Source: Mortierella alpina (taxonomy: Eukaryota; Mortierellomycota; Mortierellomycetes; Mortierellales; Mortierellaceae). Taken from it: a stretch of 64,000 nt of DNA. The notes under the pieces are model-generated. The model was not told where the DNA came from, did not search any database, and saw only the letters and a list, made by a program, of their open reading frames with translations. The stretch's first letter is position 1, and the number at the start of each line of letters is the position of its first letter. A program made the position numbers and the translations under genes. Location: positions 923,658 through 987,657 of the forward strand of contig JANATF010000015.1 in NCBI GenBank assembly GCA_029449245.1, read 5' to 3'. Below, piece after piece: positions 46,177 through 58,514 of this stretch.

Positions 46177-48855
46177 ATGTCTGAATCTTGTTCAAATGAT
46201 CTCTTCGCTGACATGGTAAGCATGAATGAGCAACTTGGTTACCTCCATCCCTCTACAACTGTGCAATAGCTAACCTCCACTCTTCTTTTCTCTTTAGCCC
46301 CTCGGACAGCAACTGGAACTGGAAGACGATGATGATGCCAGCGTAATTCTAGGAAGCCCAGAACAGCAAAGTCTCCGCTCGGTTTCTACGTTTGATCTTC
46401 CCTCCCCGGCACTCTCTTCAACAGGCGCAACGAGGAAGTCAGAGGGCAAGCTAAGCAAGTCGGACAAGGAAGGAAGTTGGGTTTGGCGCTGGTCTGAGAA
46501 GCGAACTGATAAGTCCGGCAAGACCAGGATCTTCTGTTTGGTCAAAGGCTGTATACAGAAAACAGGCTATGTATGGCTCAAAAGTTCTACCAGCAACATC
46601 AGGAATCACCTCATAAGCGACCATAAACTCAATGCAACCACCCCACAGGAAGGATCTCGCCTGTCGGGCCCTCTCAAAAACGCTTTTACGAATTTGGGAA
46701 AAAGAAGCTCCGTGCAGTTTTCAAAGGAGATTCTTCAACGGCAGTTCTGCAAAGTCCTGGTCCGCCATAAGCTACCGTACACGTTGGCCGAATCCCCCGA
46801 TATGCTGGAGCTCCTCAAAATTGCGGCAGCAGCGCCATCCCCGGAGGAAGTGAAGCTTTGCTCCAATAGTACCATAACCAGACGGGTACGTCGACAAGGA
46901 AGAACGTTAGATGCGATGAATATGAACAACCGCGACATATGTCAACGTTTTTCTAACAAATATTGCCATACATCTTTCCCTCCGTGGGTGTTGCCTTTTT
47001 GCACTCTAGATTACGGACTGGTACACCGAGGCGGAGAGTCAGATCATAGAGAACCTCGCAAAGGTCTCCATGGTTTCGTTCACTCTGGATGGTTGGACAA
47101 GCAAGTATCAAATGTCGTTTCTAGCCGTGACGGCCCACTGGATTGATGATAACTGGAAGCAGCAGGATATCACAATCGGCTTCGAACGTCTCAGAGGTCC
47201 ACACACAGGCGAGGCGTTGCGGGATGTCTTCATCGCCGTCGTGGAGAAGTTCAGCCTGCAGCGGAAAGTCATGTCGATTACCAGCGACAACGGTTCCAAT
47301 GTCCTCAAGCTCGCCTCGCTGTTTGAGGACTACACGCGCATGAACCACAACGAATGGTAAGAAACACACGGGTCACTATGCCACCACAAGCTCACAGCAA
47401 CAACACTCCCACCAATATAACTAACCTTTATTCTCTCCACAATTCATATTCAAATAGGCGAGTCTTCAACGCATCGAAGCAGCATGTGCCGTGTCTTGCG
47501 CATGTCCTTAACCTTGCTGTCCAGGCTCTCCTGGGCAAGGATGGTCTAGGCGCAAGGGCGCCGGCAGATGCAGAGGCCTTGAATATTGAGGAGGACGAAG
47601 AGGACGATACTGAGTGCCTCATTAGGACCAGCATCTGTGTCGACGCCGACGATTCCGACGAGGACAATGAACCTGATCTGCAAGAGACAGTGGAAACTGT
47701 CGCCAACGCCGCGGTTGAGCATGTGGACGTCACCAGACGCACTCAGCGTGCGCTTGTCAAGTTGAGAAAAGGGATCGTGAAGATCAGGTAAAATCTGCTA
47801 CATCGCTGCTGTGCGCTACGATCCGTACTGTGCGCCCAACTGCGTGTATATATTTTGTTATTTTACTGATATATCGGTTTTTTACGCGGTTTTTACTCTT
47901 TAGGCGTTCACCACCACGACTTGAGAGATTTAGGGAGGAGAGCGCATCTGAAGAACACCGCCAGGGGCTTTCACCTTTACTTGATGTCTGCACGCGGTGG
48001 GGGTCCACGTATGTTATGATCAAACGTGCCGTGGAGTGCAAGGCTGCCTACAGCTCGGTGCTTGCGACAGACGGACTGGATGATATGATTATTGAGGAGG
48101 CGGAGTGGCGAGGTCTTAAACTTCTGAGAGACCTTCTCGAGACTTTCGACAGACTGACGACAGACGCTTGCGCCAGCAAGACGTATGTTACTATTCCGCT
48201 GACGATTATTATTTACAACAACATGATGAAGTCTCTGGAGGAATTTCTGAGTAAGAATAGGGCTCATTACCCAGACATATGCCAAGGTGTCACAGCGGCA
48301 TATGAGAAGCTCAAGAAGTACTACGCGGATACCGACAAGTCGCCCATCTACTCTGTCGCGACGGCGGTTCATCCGTCAATGCGCTTTCAGTACTGGACTG
48401 AAGAGAAGTGGGGGAGTGTGTACGAGAGGAATGCCAGGGAATCCGTCCGCGACGTGTGGACCAGCCAGTACGCCGATACCGCAATCGATTTGGACGAAGA
48501 GCTCACGCAACCGCTTCCAGACTCTGATGATGATGACGTGGAGCTTAGGCTTCTTGGAATGACCAAGCAACCGAAAGAAGACGACTTGGAGTTATTTGTG
48601 TCGCAGCGAAAACTCCATGTGAAGTGTCTTCCGTGGTGGGAAAAGCATCATGAAGAATATCCTATCTTGGCCAAAATGGCGAGGGACTTTTTGGCTATCC
48701 CAGCGAGCTCAGCACCGTCAGAGAGATGCTTCTCAAAAGCGCGCACACTTTTGCCATACACAAGGAATCGCCTTAGTGATCCTAGGATCAGGGAGCAGAT
48801 GTTGCTTGATTCCTGGGCTGACTACCTCGGAAGTTCGATTGAGCAATATAGGTAG
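46177..48855 (+). CDS. hAT transposase (element D), intact
   Basis: Cut-and-paste transposase of 751 residues. Exons are 46177-46215, 46298-46885, 47010-47356, 47458-47787 and 47904-48855, with GT-AG introns. A BED-type zinc finger lies at about 75-125 (FCLVKGC...HLISDH). The catalytic Asp residues are in FTLDGWTS and SITSDNGSN; a CxxH-type VPCLAHVLNLAVQ follows; a candidate Glu is in IEEAEWRG; and the C-terminal dimerisation domain has AIPASSAPSERCFSKAR and LPYTRNRLSDPRI. It ends at TAG 48853-48855. Exon lengths agree with the copies in A and B, which supports the splice model. It is in the same orientation as the Gypsy F it interrupts. Confidence 0.93.
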
Positions 48856-48929
48856 ATAAATGGTTGCGATGAGTGTCATGGATGAAGTACGAAGAGTCAT
48901 CAAAGGGAATAAAGGTCAAATCAAAGAAT

Positions 48930-49311
48930 GAGTGCGTCGAATGAAGGTCGGATGAGAGCATGGGTGCCTCGAATGAGGGTCGGATCGAATAAACGTCGGA
49001 TCGAATGGGTGTCGGATCGAATGGGTGTCGGATCGAATGGATGTCGGATCGAATGGATGTCGGATCGAATGGGTGTCGGATCGAATGGATGTCGGATCGA
49101 ATGATGTCGGATCGGATGGATGTCGGATCGAATGGACGTCGGATCGAATGATGTCGGATCGAATGGATGTCGGATCGAATGAAAGTCGGATCGGATGAGG
49201 CTGTCATCCGACAAGCGTCGGATCGAATAGATCCGATATCCGACCTTGGCAAGTCGGATCGGATACGGATGGGGGTCATATCCGATCCGATCCGACGTTT
49301 GAGAAACCCTA
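48930..49311. repeat. Right subterminal array and terminus of hAT D
   Basis: About twenty units of GTCGGATCGAATGG-type sequence, the inverted form of the array at 37284-37610, ending in the terminal repeat. Confidence 0.85.
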
Positions 49312-52300
49312 GTCAGAGAGATGGCTCGCCGCGTAGTTAAGTTCAGAGACGACTTCGAAAGGGTCTTCAGAAGAAATCTCTCGGACGACCTCTTTGACAA
49401 AATGGCCTGGGATTACATGCCCAGTGCTATCTCAAAGGTTGGTCTTGCCAAGGAGTATCAAGAACTCATTATGGACATCCCTCTCAAGAAACGGACTTGG
49501 AAGCAAGTGGTCGCATGTCTGAACAAGGCTCTCAAGTTTGAACTCTTGGAAGCACACCTTGCGGACGAAGTGCTCACAGCCAGACCCAAAGTTGGTGAAA
49601 CGTTCTTAGCGTTCACTCAGCGCCTCACGCCGCTCATTGAGGCCGCCAAATTTCCAGATGATGGTTGCACAATCCTGATTAAGGCGCTTGGCAATCATTT
49701 ATCCGATGTCGGCTTCCAAGCAACGATCAAGGAGTATGGCTCCTTTGATGAGGTTAAGTCCATCAAGAAATACCTCGAGTTCCTGACCAAGACCCCAGGA
49801 GCGATGGAAGGCTCCAAGACCGACCACACCCTGTACTTCATCAAGAAGTATGGTGGCAAGGCGGGCGCCCAAGCTGCGGATCGATCCCAGGTTAAAGCAA
49901 GGTCAGAGTATTCTGACAGAGCTCCAGCACCTGTGCTCCAAAAGAGGCCCAGTCCCGGAGGGGACAACAGGGACCGCGACCGCAGGGATAACAGGGACCG
50001 AGACCGTAGAGACGGCGACCGCAGAGACCGGGTCTACAAGAAGCCTAGACAAAGTCATGGCAAAAGAGAGCTCTGCCCTTATTCAGCCAAGTGCAGAGAC
50101 AAACATCTCAGGCATGAGAAGGAAGATTGCTTTCGCTGGCAAAACGACCAGGAAAGGAAGAGCCGAGATGAACGCTCTGGCAAGCAGCCTACCCAGTCTA
50201 GAGATAGTTCCAAGTATCAAAAGACTGTTGGAGCGTTCAGCAGAATATCTGAGGACACTCAGATGGAAGGCATTGAATTAAATAAACATTCTATGTTCTC
50301 TTCCTACACCTCGTTGCCCTACGTATTTCTGAAAGAAGCCTATGCGTTCAAGGGTTCCGCACCTGGTGACAACAGAATAGCTGTGCCTATTAGCGTGATG
50401 GGCGCAATGTGTACCGCTCTGTTGGACCCTGGAGCCACTACATCTCTCATCAGCAAAGAACTCGCAGACGATCTGGCAATTCGTTATTACAAGAAGCCCA
50501 ATGACTCAATTGCTATGATTGAGGCAGGCACCAGCACTCAAAGCATCGTCACTTGTGACAAAGTGCAACTTGTATGCAACAAAAGATCCGTAGAACGCCA
50601 TGTCTATGTTATGGCTCTGGAGTACTATGACTTTATCATAGGAATGGATCTCTTTGCTAGGTTCGGTTACGCCATTACAGGAATGGCAATGCCGCCACCA
50701 AGAGAGGAGGAGTTCCTCTGGGTACCCTATGATGAGAAAGCTTCGCTCATTCCCAAGGAACCTCCTGCAGAAGAACGCACCCCAGAATTCATCAAACAAA
50801 AAGCAATTTTCGTAAATGAACTAGAGCCACACCTGAAGGCCAATGCCAGAATTGACCCGAAGACGCACTGCACTCTCGAGTCAATGAGCGTATCTCTGAA
50901 AGTAAGGCCTGGCTGTAGGATACAAGAAAGATCACGCCCGTTTTACGCTCAAACAGAGAAAGAGGAAGTTGATAGTACGATCCAAACCTGGTGGGACACG
51001 GGTGTCATTGTGCCAGCACCGAAAGGCTGTCCATACAATAATTCTCTTACCATGGCCTCCAGAAGAGACCTGGATGGGAACATCACCAAGTTTCGTGTCT
51101 GCCTTGATCCTCGCACGCTGAACCGCCAGCTAGAGGATACAGACAATTTCCCCTTGCCACTGATCACTGACGTTCACGCCAAGATGGCAGGAGCAAAGTA
51201 CTTTTCTACTATTGATCTCTCCCAGGCATATCACCGCATGCCAATTGATAAAGCAAGCCAACCTCTGACTGCATTCACTCATGGTGGAAAGCAGTACATG
51301 TTCGCAAGAGCGCCCTTTGGATTGAAGCCGTTGACAAGCATCTTTCAACGAGCCATGTCGCAGTTACTCGGACATGTGCATTATTCTGACAACTATGTGG
51401 ATGATATCGTTATCTATTCACAGTCTATTGAAGAGCATATCACTCATGTCATCTCAGTCCTTAAGCTTCTCACGGAAGTGGGTTTAATTATCAATAAGGA
51501 GAAGTGTCACTTACTCAGCACAGAAGTCCTCTTGCTTGGATTCATTATCAGCAAAGACGGCAAACGCATTAACATTGAGAAACTGGCTAATGTAGAAACG
51601 TGGCCTTACCCCACGAACAACAAAATGATCCAGAGGTACAATGGCATGTTCAACCACTTTCGAGGATACATTGCCATGCATAGTACACTCTCGGGCCCAT
51701 TAGATGCGTTGCGTAATAAGAAAGGAAAATTCATCCTGAACGATCTGGAGAAGCGATGCTTCGATGCCTTTCGTTATTTGATGAAAAGAGCACCCATCCT
51801 GAAATTTGCAAATTTTCTGTTAATGTTCTATGCCGCTACGGATGCCTCCAACGACGGGCTAGGTGTTATGCTTTATCAACTGCCCAGGGGGAGAGATGAT
51901 CATAGCGAGATCAATTACATTTCCTTTCAGTCAAGAGCGCTGCACAAGCACGAGAAAAACTACCCAACTTACAAGAAAGAACTTTTAGGCATAATGTTTG
52001 CTCTCATGAAGTTTCATTATTTCTTGTGGGGAAGAAAGTTTGTTCTCTACACCGACCACAGACCTCTGACGTACATCCATGAACAAGATGAGCTCCCGCA
52101 GATCATTACGAACTGGAAAGCAACCCTTCTCAACTACGATTTTGAGTGCGTGTATCGTCCAGGACTGTTGAATGTCATTCCGGACGCTTTGTCCAGAGCA
52201 TACCCAGATGAGCTTTGGCCTGCTTCTAAAGCCCCAAGCCAAAATAGGACCAACAAGCATCAAATCGCAGCAGCGACCAGGTCAAGTCAGAGGACGACAG

Positions 52301-53820
52301 TTCCACTCTTGGAGGAAGGACCATTGAGTATCTCTTCTGCAGAGTTGGCAGAAAGCCTGACTCCGCCAAGCGTTGTTCCCAACGCACCATACGCACATGC
52401 GATGCAGACCGAAGACACCCCAAGAGACACAATCTTGGACGTTGAAGAACGCAAGCAGATGCTAAAACGTGTTCACGAATTTGGTCATCCTGGAAGTAAT
52501 GCTATGGTTCAAGCGATCCACGAGCAAGGTTACACCTGGCCTAAACTTCGAGAAGATTGTCTAACTTGGGTTAGTCAGTGTGGACCCTGTCAGCATTTCA
52601 ACATTGCTCGCAAAGGATATCACCCATTAAAAGCAATCCATGCGCGTCTCCCAGGAGAACATGTCGCTATAGATCTCGCCTCGTTCGAGGTTAGCACACA
52701 AGGCAATAACTTTGCGCTGGTTATGGTTGACGTCTGTACCAGATTTGTCTTCTTAGAGCCGTTACCTAACAAAGAAGCAGAGACAGTAGCCCGCGTGCTA
52801 TTCAAACTGTTTTGTGGTATTGGATTCCCAAAGATCATCCAGAGCGACAATGGAGCCGAGTTTGTGAATGCTGTTATCAAGCTCATGGCGCAAAAGCTGC
52901 AGGTTGACCATCGTCTATCCACACCGTATCACCCAAGGTCTAATGGAGTTGCAGAGCGTTTCGTTCGATCTCTTAAAGACAATCTCCGAAAGCAGCTAGA
53001 AGGTCGCACAGAGACATGGGATTCTTATCTTCCCATGGTTCAGCTCCAGTTGAACACTAAAGCGGCTAGCCTTCACAACTCCACACCTTTTTCTTTATTT
53101 TTCGGTCGTTCATTTGCAGGCTTGACAGACTTTTCATCTGCCGAATCACATTTAATGACTGAAGAAGAACTAGAAGAGCGGTTAGAGTACCTGACAAATT
53201 TGGTGTACCCCGCAATTGCGAACAAAAGTGCAGACACTCAGCGTAAAATGATCGACAAGTTCAATCGATCGCATCGTATACTGGACTTTCCTCCTGGCAC
53301 TTTTGTCATGACCAGAGAAGAAACACCAGATGGCAAACTCTCGCCTAAATATCATGGCCCATTCAAAGTTATGTCTCGCTCTGACAATGGCTCCTACACC
53401 CTATTGGATGTTACAAATCAAAAGCTCGCTCGCAATTATTCTCCAGAACAACTTAAACGCGTCACTCAGGCTTTGGATGCTCCTAGTGCCGAGTCGTATG
53501 AAGTCGAAGCCATTGTAGGACACGACTTTTCTGGGGAGGGAGTGGAGTACACTGTTAAGTGGAAAGGATACGACTCTTCACACAATCAGCGAATTCCATA
53601 TCGCAATTTTGATTCAGACACTCTGATCAGACAATACTGGAAGCGTCTAAAGCAAAGCAATCCGCACCTCGTTGCCAAACAAAATAAGAAGAGAGAAAAG
53701 GCAGAAAAGAGAGCGCTTAGACAACACAAGCTTCAGCAAAAAGAGATCGTTCAAAATGCCAGTCAGAGTAGAAAGAGCAAAAGAAGACCAGCTTCAAAGA
53801 AGCATGCTGGCAAGCTGTAA

Positions 53821-54151
53821 GAACGGCAACAAGCAGATAGCTTGATGGGGTTTTTCACGCCATGCGTTTTCCCCATAGAGAAGGACTGACAGGCGCGTGT
53901 CTGTTCCTGAAAGGGTTTTTCACACTTTTATCCCTGCAAAACACATCAAGAGGTTTTTCTAATTTTTACCCTCGCATATCAGGAGGTTTCCACTTTTCCC
54001 TCCATCATCATCCAAAGAGCATCCTGAGGTTTTTCATATTTTTACCCTCGCACAATAGTTTATATTTCATGAGGTTTTTCACTTTTACCCTCATTAGTTA
54101 CCTACCTCTTACCCAACAGCAGATATTCTAGATCAAATCTCGGGGGGAGCT
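53821..54151 (+). repeat. Repeated AGGTTTTTC...TTTACCCTC motifs between F pol and 3' LTR
   Basis: Five to six imperfect units of the form GAGGTTTTTCA(C)(A)TTTTTACCCTC, with 20-40-bp spacers. Each could fold as a short hairpin (GAGG...CCTC). No coding potential. It is specific to the 3' untranslated part of this Gypsy. Confidence 0.7.
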
Positions 54152-54342
54152 TGTAACGTACTGGACCTACCTTGGTCTAGGGAGTGTACCTCTTTAAATT
54201 GGAGACCACTTCCCTTTTTATCAAAGTTCATTGAGTGTATAGTTAGCCTGTGGCAGGACGCCTACTTAATAGTCCTGCCTCGGCAAAGAATAAACATCAT
54301 CTCTTTGTCTCCTTGACTCTCACAATTCCACTATACGTTTCA
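54152..54342 (+). repeat. Gypsy F 3' LTR
   Basis: 191 bp, the same by eye as the 5' copies, followed by GCTGT and then the interrupted intron of hAT B. Confidence 0.93.
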
Positions 54343-56020
54343 GCTGTGAGCTTGTGGTGGCATAGTGACCCGTGTGTTTCTTACCATTCGTTGTGGTTCA
54401 TGCGCGTGTAGTCCTCAAACAGCGAGGCGAGCTTGAGGACATTGGAACCGTTGTCGCTGGTAATCGACATGACTTTCCGCTGCAGGCTGAACTTCTCCAC
54501 GACGGCGATGAAGACATCCCGCAACGCCTCGCCTGTGTGTGGACCTCTGAGACGTTCGAAGCCGATTGTGATATCCCGCTGCTTCCAGTTATCATCAATC
54601 CAGTGGGCCGTCACGGCTAGAAACGACATTTGATACTTGCTTGTCCAACCATCCAGAGTGAACGAAACCATGGAGACCTTTGCGAGGTTCTCTATGATCT
54701 GACTCTCCGCCTCGGTGTACCAGTCCGTAATCTAGAGTGCAAAAAGGCAACACCCACGGAGGGAAAGATGTATGGCAATATTTGTTAGAAAAACGTTGAC
54801 ATATGTCGCGGTTGTTCATATTCATCGCATCCAACGTTCTTCCTTGTCGACATACCCGTCTGGTTATGGTACTATTGGAGCAAAGCTTCACTTCCTCCGG
54901 GGATGGCGCTGCTGCCGCAATTTTGAGGAGCTCCAGCATATCGGGGGATTCGGCCAACGTGTACGGTAGCTTATGGCGGACCAGGACTTTGCAGAACTGC
55001 CGTTGAAGAATCTCCTTTGAAAACTGCACGGAGCTTCTTTTTCCCAAATTCGTAAAAGCGTTTTTGAGAGGGCCCGACAGGCGAGATCCTTCCTGTGGGG
55101 TGGTTGCATTGAGTTTATGGTCGCTTATGAGGTGATTCCTGATGTTGCTGGTAGAACTTTTGAGCCATACATAGCCTGTTTTCTGTATACAGCCTTTGAC
55201 CAAACAGAAGATCCTGGTCTTGCCGGACTTATCAGTTCGCTTCTCAGACCAGCGCCAAACCCAACTTCCTTCCTTGTCCGACTTGCTTAGCTTGCCCTCT
55301 GACTTCCTCGTTGCGCCTGTTGAAGAGAGTGCCGGGGAGGGAAGATCAAACGTAGAAACCGAGCGGAGACTTTGCTGTTCTGGGCTTCCTAGAATTACGC
55401 TGGCATCATCATCGTCTTCCAGTTCCAGTTGCTGTCCGAGGGGCTAAAGAGAAAAGAAGAGTGGAGGTTAGCTATTGCACAGTTGTAGAGGGATGGAGGT
55501 AACCAAGTTGCTCATTCATGCTTACCATGTCAGCGAAGAGATCATTTGAACAAGATTCAGACATTGAACTTGAGAGGATGGAGAGTAGAGGTTATAGGAT
55601 GCAGAGATGATGGCGAACACAGGCAATGGAGCGCAGAGATGATGCTGAGCAGAGAAGATTGCGAGCTGCAATGGTGGAATGAGACGCAAGAAGGAGAGGG
55701 AAGAATGAGATGCTGAGGCAAGAGACAGGAGATGAGAGAAAGAAAGAAAAGAGAGAACTAATGACGAGCTTAGATGGTCGAATGTAAAAAAGAGAAGCAA
55801 AATGAGAGAGAGAGATGATTCGCGATTCATGTTGGACATGGTTGTATGTACTTGTACTCGTGAAGGAACGGGGTAATGAATGGCGTTGTTGTTTTTTCAT
55901 ACAGAAAAGAAAAAAGAAAAAACAAATGCAGCGTTAGCGTACTTTCAAGATGCTAAAGAAAAAAAAATGCATGCACGCCAATCACATATAGTTATATGTT
56001 GGTACACAAACCTGTTTTCG

Positions 56021-56501
56021 GATGAATGTCGGATCGAATGAAAGTCGGATCGGATGACAGTCGGATCGGATAATAGTCGGATCGGATCAACGTCGGATCG
56101 GATAATAGTCGGATCGGATCAATGTCGGATCGGATAATAGTCGGATCGAATGACAGCCGAGTCGGATGAATGTCGGATCGGATGACAGTCGGATCGGATA
56201 ATAGTTGGATCGGATCAACGTCGGATCGGATAACAGTCGGATCGAATGACAGCCGAGTCGGATGAAAGTCGGATGGGATAAATGTCAAGTCGGATGAACG
56301 TCGGATCGAATAAAATGTCGGATCGGATGAGCGTCGGATCGAATGAACGTCGGATCGAATGGGCGTCGGATCGAATAAAGTCGGATCGGATGGGAGCTTC
56401 ATCCGACAACCGTCGGATCGGATAGAGGCATCATCCGTATCCGAAAAGTCGGATCGAATGCGGATCGGATGTCGGATGTCGGATATTCGTGAGAAACCGT
56501 A
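56021..56501. repeat. 5'-side subterminal array and terminus of hAT B
   Basis: Inverted counterpart of 45242-45727. Units are GTCGGATCGGATNNN, and it ends in the complement of TACGGTTTCTCACGAA. Next to it lies the CAGGCCAT target duplication. Confidence 0.85.
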
Positions 56502-57604
56502 CAGGCCATTATGGGCAAAGACGGATTGGCAGCGCAGGCACCGGACAATGCGGAGGCTTTGGATGCTGAAGATGACGCTGACGACTCTGGGGGACTCGTC
56601 CGTACCAGCATTGTTGAACGTGAGCCAGACGACCTGGATGATGGCGATGAGAACCTGGATCTGCCTCAGACAGTGGAGTCTATTGCTGGCGCAACAGTTG
56701 CGAACTTGGATAACAGCAGAATGACTCAGCGTGCGCTTGTCAAGTTGAGGAAGGGGATTGTCAAAATAAGGTATGCTCTATCATGTCAACTTCGTGCGTC
56801 GGAACTGTTGCGCTCTCTAATATCGTACTTACAGTTACATATTGTTTTCTTCTGTGTGAACTTTAGGCGATCACCGCCGCGCCTTGAGAAGTTCAAGGAG
56901 CTAACTACAACCCCGAGCAAGAAGCAGGGACTTTGTCCCCTGCTTGACGTCTGCACGCGGTGGGGATCTACATATGATATGATAGACCGAGTGCTTCTCT
57001 GCAAGGATGCCTTCTGCACGCTGCTGCTGGAAGATGACCTGGACGAGTTCATGCTGGCGGAGGCGGAGTGGCGACGTCTCCTGTCTTTGAGAGACCTTCT
57101 GAAGCAGTTCGACAGACTCACGACTACGGTTTCTCACGAATATCCGACATCCGACATCCGATCCGCATTCGATCCGACTTTTCGGATACGGATGATGCCT
57201 CTATCCGATCCGACGTTTGTCGGATGAAGCTCCCATCCGATCCGACTTTATTCGATCCGACGCCTATTCGATCCGACGTTCATTCGATCCGACGCTCATC
57301 CGATCCGACATTTTATTCGATCCGACGTTCATTCGACTTGACATTTATCCCATCCGACTTTCATCCGACTCGGCTGTCATTCGATCCGACTATTATCCGA
57401 TCCGACGTTGATCCGATCCGACTATTATCCGATCCGACTGTCATTCGATCCGACTTTCATCCGACTCGGCTGTCATTCGATCCGACTATTATCCGATCCG
57501 ACATTGATCCGATCCGACTATTATCCGATCCGACGTTGATCCGATCCCACTTTCATTCGATCCGACATTCATCCGAAGACAGGTTTGTGTATACGAGAGG
57601 AATG

Positions 57605-58026
57605 CCAGGGAATCCGTCCGCAACATGTGGACCATCCAGTACGCCGATACCGCAATCGATTTGGAGGAAGAGCTCACGCAACAGCTTCCGGACTCTGATG
57701 ATGATGACGTGGAGCTTAGGCTTCTTGGAATGACCAAGCAACCGAAAGAAGACGACTTGGAGTTATTTGTGTCGCAGCGAAAACTCCATGTGAAGTGTCT
57801 TCCGTGGTGGGAAAAGCATCATGAAGAATATCCTATCTTGGCTAAAATGGCGAGGGACTTTTTGGCTATCCCAGCGAGCTCAGCACCGTCAGAGAGATGC
57901 TTCTCAAAAGCGCGCACACTTTTGCCATACACAAGGAATCGCCTTAGTGATTCTAGGATCAGGGAGCAGATGTTGCTTGATTCCTGGGCTGACTACCTCG
58001 GAAGTTCGATTGAGCAATATAGGTAG
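57605..58026 (+). pseudogene. C-terminal transposase remnant in hAT C
   Basis: Retains about 140 codons of the dimerisation domain (SAPSERCFSKAR, LPYTRNRLSDSRI) and the normal stop, with a few substitutions relative to D. There is no start, DNA-binding or catalytic part. Confidence 0.85.
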
Positions 58027-58099
58027 ATAAATGGTTGCGATGAGTGTCATGGATGAAGTACGAAGAGTCATCAAAGGGAATAAAGGTCAAATCAAAGAA

Positions 58100-58514
58100 T
58101 GAGTGCGTCGAATGAAGGTCGGATGAGAGCATGGGTGCCTCGAATGAGGGTCGGATCGAATAAACGTCGGATCGAATGGGTGTCGGATCGAATAAACGTC
58201 GGATCGAATGGGTGTCGGATCGAATAAACGTCGGATCGAATGGGTGTCGGATCGAATGGATGTCGGATCGAATGGGTGTCGGATCGAATGGATGTCGGAT
58301 CGAATGATGTCGGATCGGATGGATGTCGGATCGAATGGATGTCGGATCGAATGATGTCGGATCGAATGGATGTCGGATCGAATGAAAGTCGGATCGGATG
58401 AGGCTGTCATCCGACAAGCGTCGGATCGAATAGATCCGATATCCGACCTTGGCAAGTCGGATCGGATACGGATGGGGGTCATATCCGATCCGATCCGACG
58501 TTTGAGAAACCCTA
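58100..58514. repeat. Right subterminal array of hAT C
   Basis: Same unit as D, but with an extra repeated AAACGTCGGATCGAATGGGTGTCGG-type segment (two to three copies near 58155-58245). This shows that array length changes by unit duplication. Confidence 0.8.

Larger units (their letters stand above)
45242..49311 (+). mobile_element. Complete hAT DNA transposon D inserted in Gypsy F gag
   Basis: 4070 bp with ends TACGGTTTCTCACG (left) and the complement of TAGGGTTTCTCAAACG (right). It is flanked by the 8-bp duplication GTCAGAGA (45234-45241, 49312-49319). It has both subterminal arrays, a pyrimidine-rich leader and an uninterrupted five-exon transposase. It is the only full element of the TCCGATCCGA subfamily here without insertions, so it could supply transposase to B- and C-type ends. 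Confidence 0.96.
44367..53820 (+). pseudogene. Gypsy F Gag-Pol single ORF, split by hAT D
   Basis: Segments 44367-45241 and 49320-53820 join in frame to a 1791-residue Gag-Pol without a frameshift. Gag ends with a basic RDRRD-rich stretch and an unusual Cys/His motif (CPYSAKCRDKHLRH...C) near 543. The protease reads LLDPGATTSLIS near 659 (Asp-Pro-Gly). RT has the YVDDIVIY motif near 984; RNase H has AATDASNDGLG near 1131; the integrase zinc finger (HEFGHPG, CGPCQHF) lies near 1345-1385, with core AIDLAS, SDNGAEF and HPRSNGVAERF. A chromodomain (YEVEAIVGHD, YTVKWKGYDSS) is near 1690. D entered gag at codon 292. No other disruption was seen. Confidence 0.92.
40194..54342 (+). mobile_element. 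Gypsy F, LTR retrotransposon in an intron of hAT B, itself interrupted
   Basis: Flanked by GCTGT duplications (40189-40193, 54343-54347), with 191-bp LTRs that appear identical. Inside are the 3912-bp tandem copy and hAT D. Subtracting these gives a native length of about 6.16 kb. A purine tract (CGGGGGGAGC) precedes the 3' LTR. Unlike Gypsy-1, there is no TGG immediately after the 5' LTR; the sequence reads TTTTTTCAAGGTC, so the priming mode is unclear. Confidence 0.93.
37709..55564 (-). pseudogene. hAT B transposase gene, split by solo LTR E and Gypsy F
   Basis: Exons on the minus strand are 55526-55564, 54856-55443, 54385-54731, 39800-40129, and 39150-39683 continued at 37709-38126. Exon lengths (39, 588, 347, 330 and 952 after removal of E) match element D exactly. 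F sits in the intron between exons 3 and 4, so the gene halves lie 14 kb apart. E interrupts exon 5. BED finger, LDGWTS, SDNGSN, CLAHILNL and SAPSERCFSKAR motifs are all present. Protein sequence is nearly the same as D. Confidence 0.9.
32063..56501 (-). mobile_element. hAT DNA transposon B, inserted in exon 4 of element A
   Basis: The left end is TAGGGTTTCTCAAACG and the right end is the complement of TACGGTTTCTCACGAA. They are flanked by the 8-bp duplication CAGGCCAT (32055-32062 and 56502-56509). The transposase runs right to left. Removing Gypsy-1, solo LTR E and Gypsy F with its internal material leaves about 4136 bp, close to element D (4070 bp). Its subterminal repeats use the core TCCGATCCGA rather than the TCGACTCGA of element A, so it belongs to a different subfamily. 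Confidence 0.95.
57125..58514 (+). mobile_element. hAT C, 1.39-kb internally deleted derivative, in exon 5 of element A
   Basis: Complete ends of the B/D subfamily, flanked by CTCACGAC (57117-57124, 58515-58522). The interior from just behind the left array to the last part of transposase exon 5 is missing. The deletion joins sequence ending TTTGTGTA to TACGAGAGGAATGCC. It is non-autonomous and would rely on D-type transposase. Confidence 0.93.

Noticed and set aside
54595-55203. Intact-looking 202-codon frame in hAT B taken as a separate gene
   Set aside because: It is exon 2 of the transposase read through the following intron.
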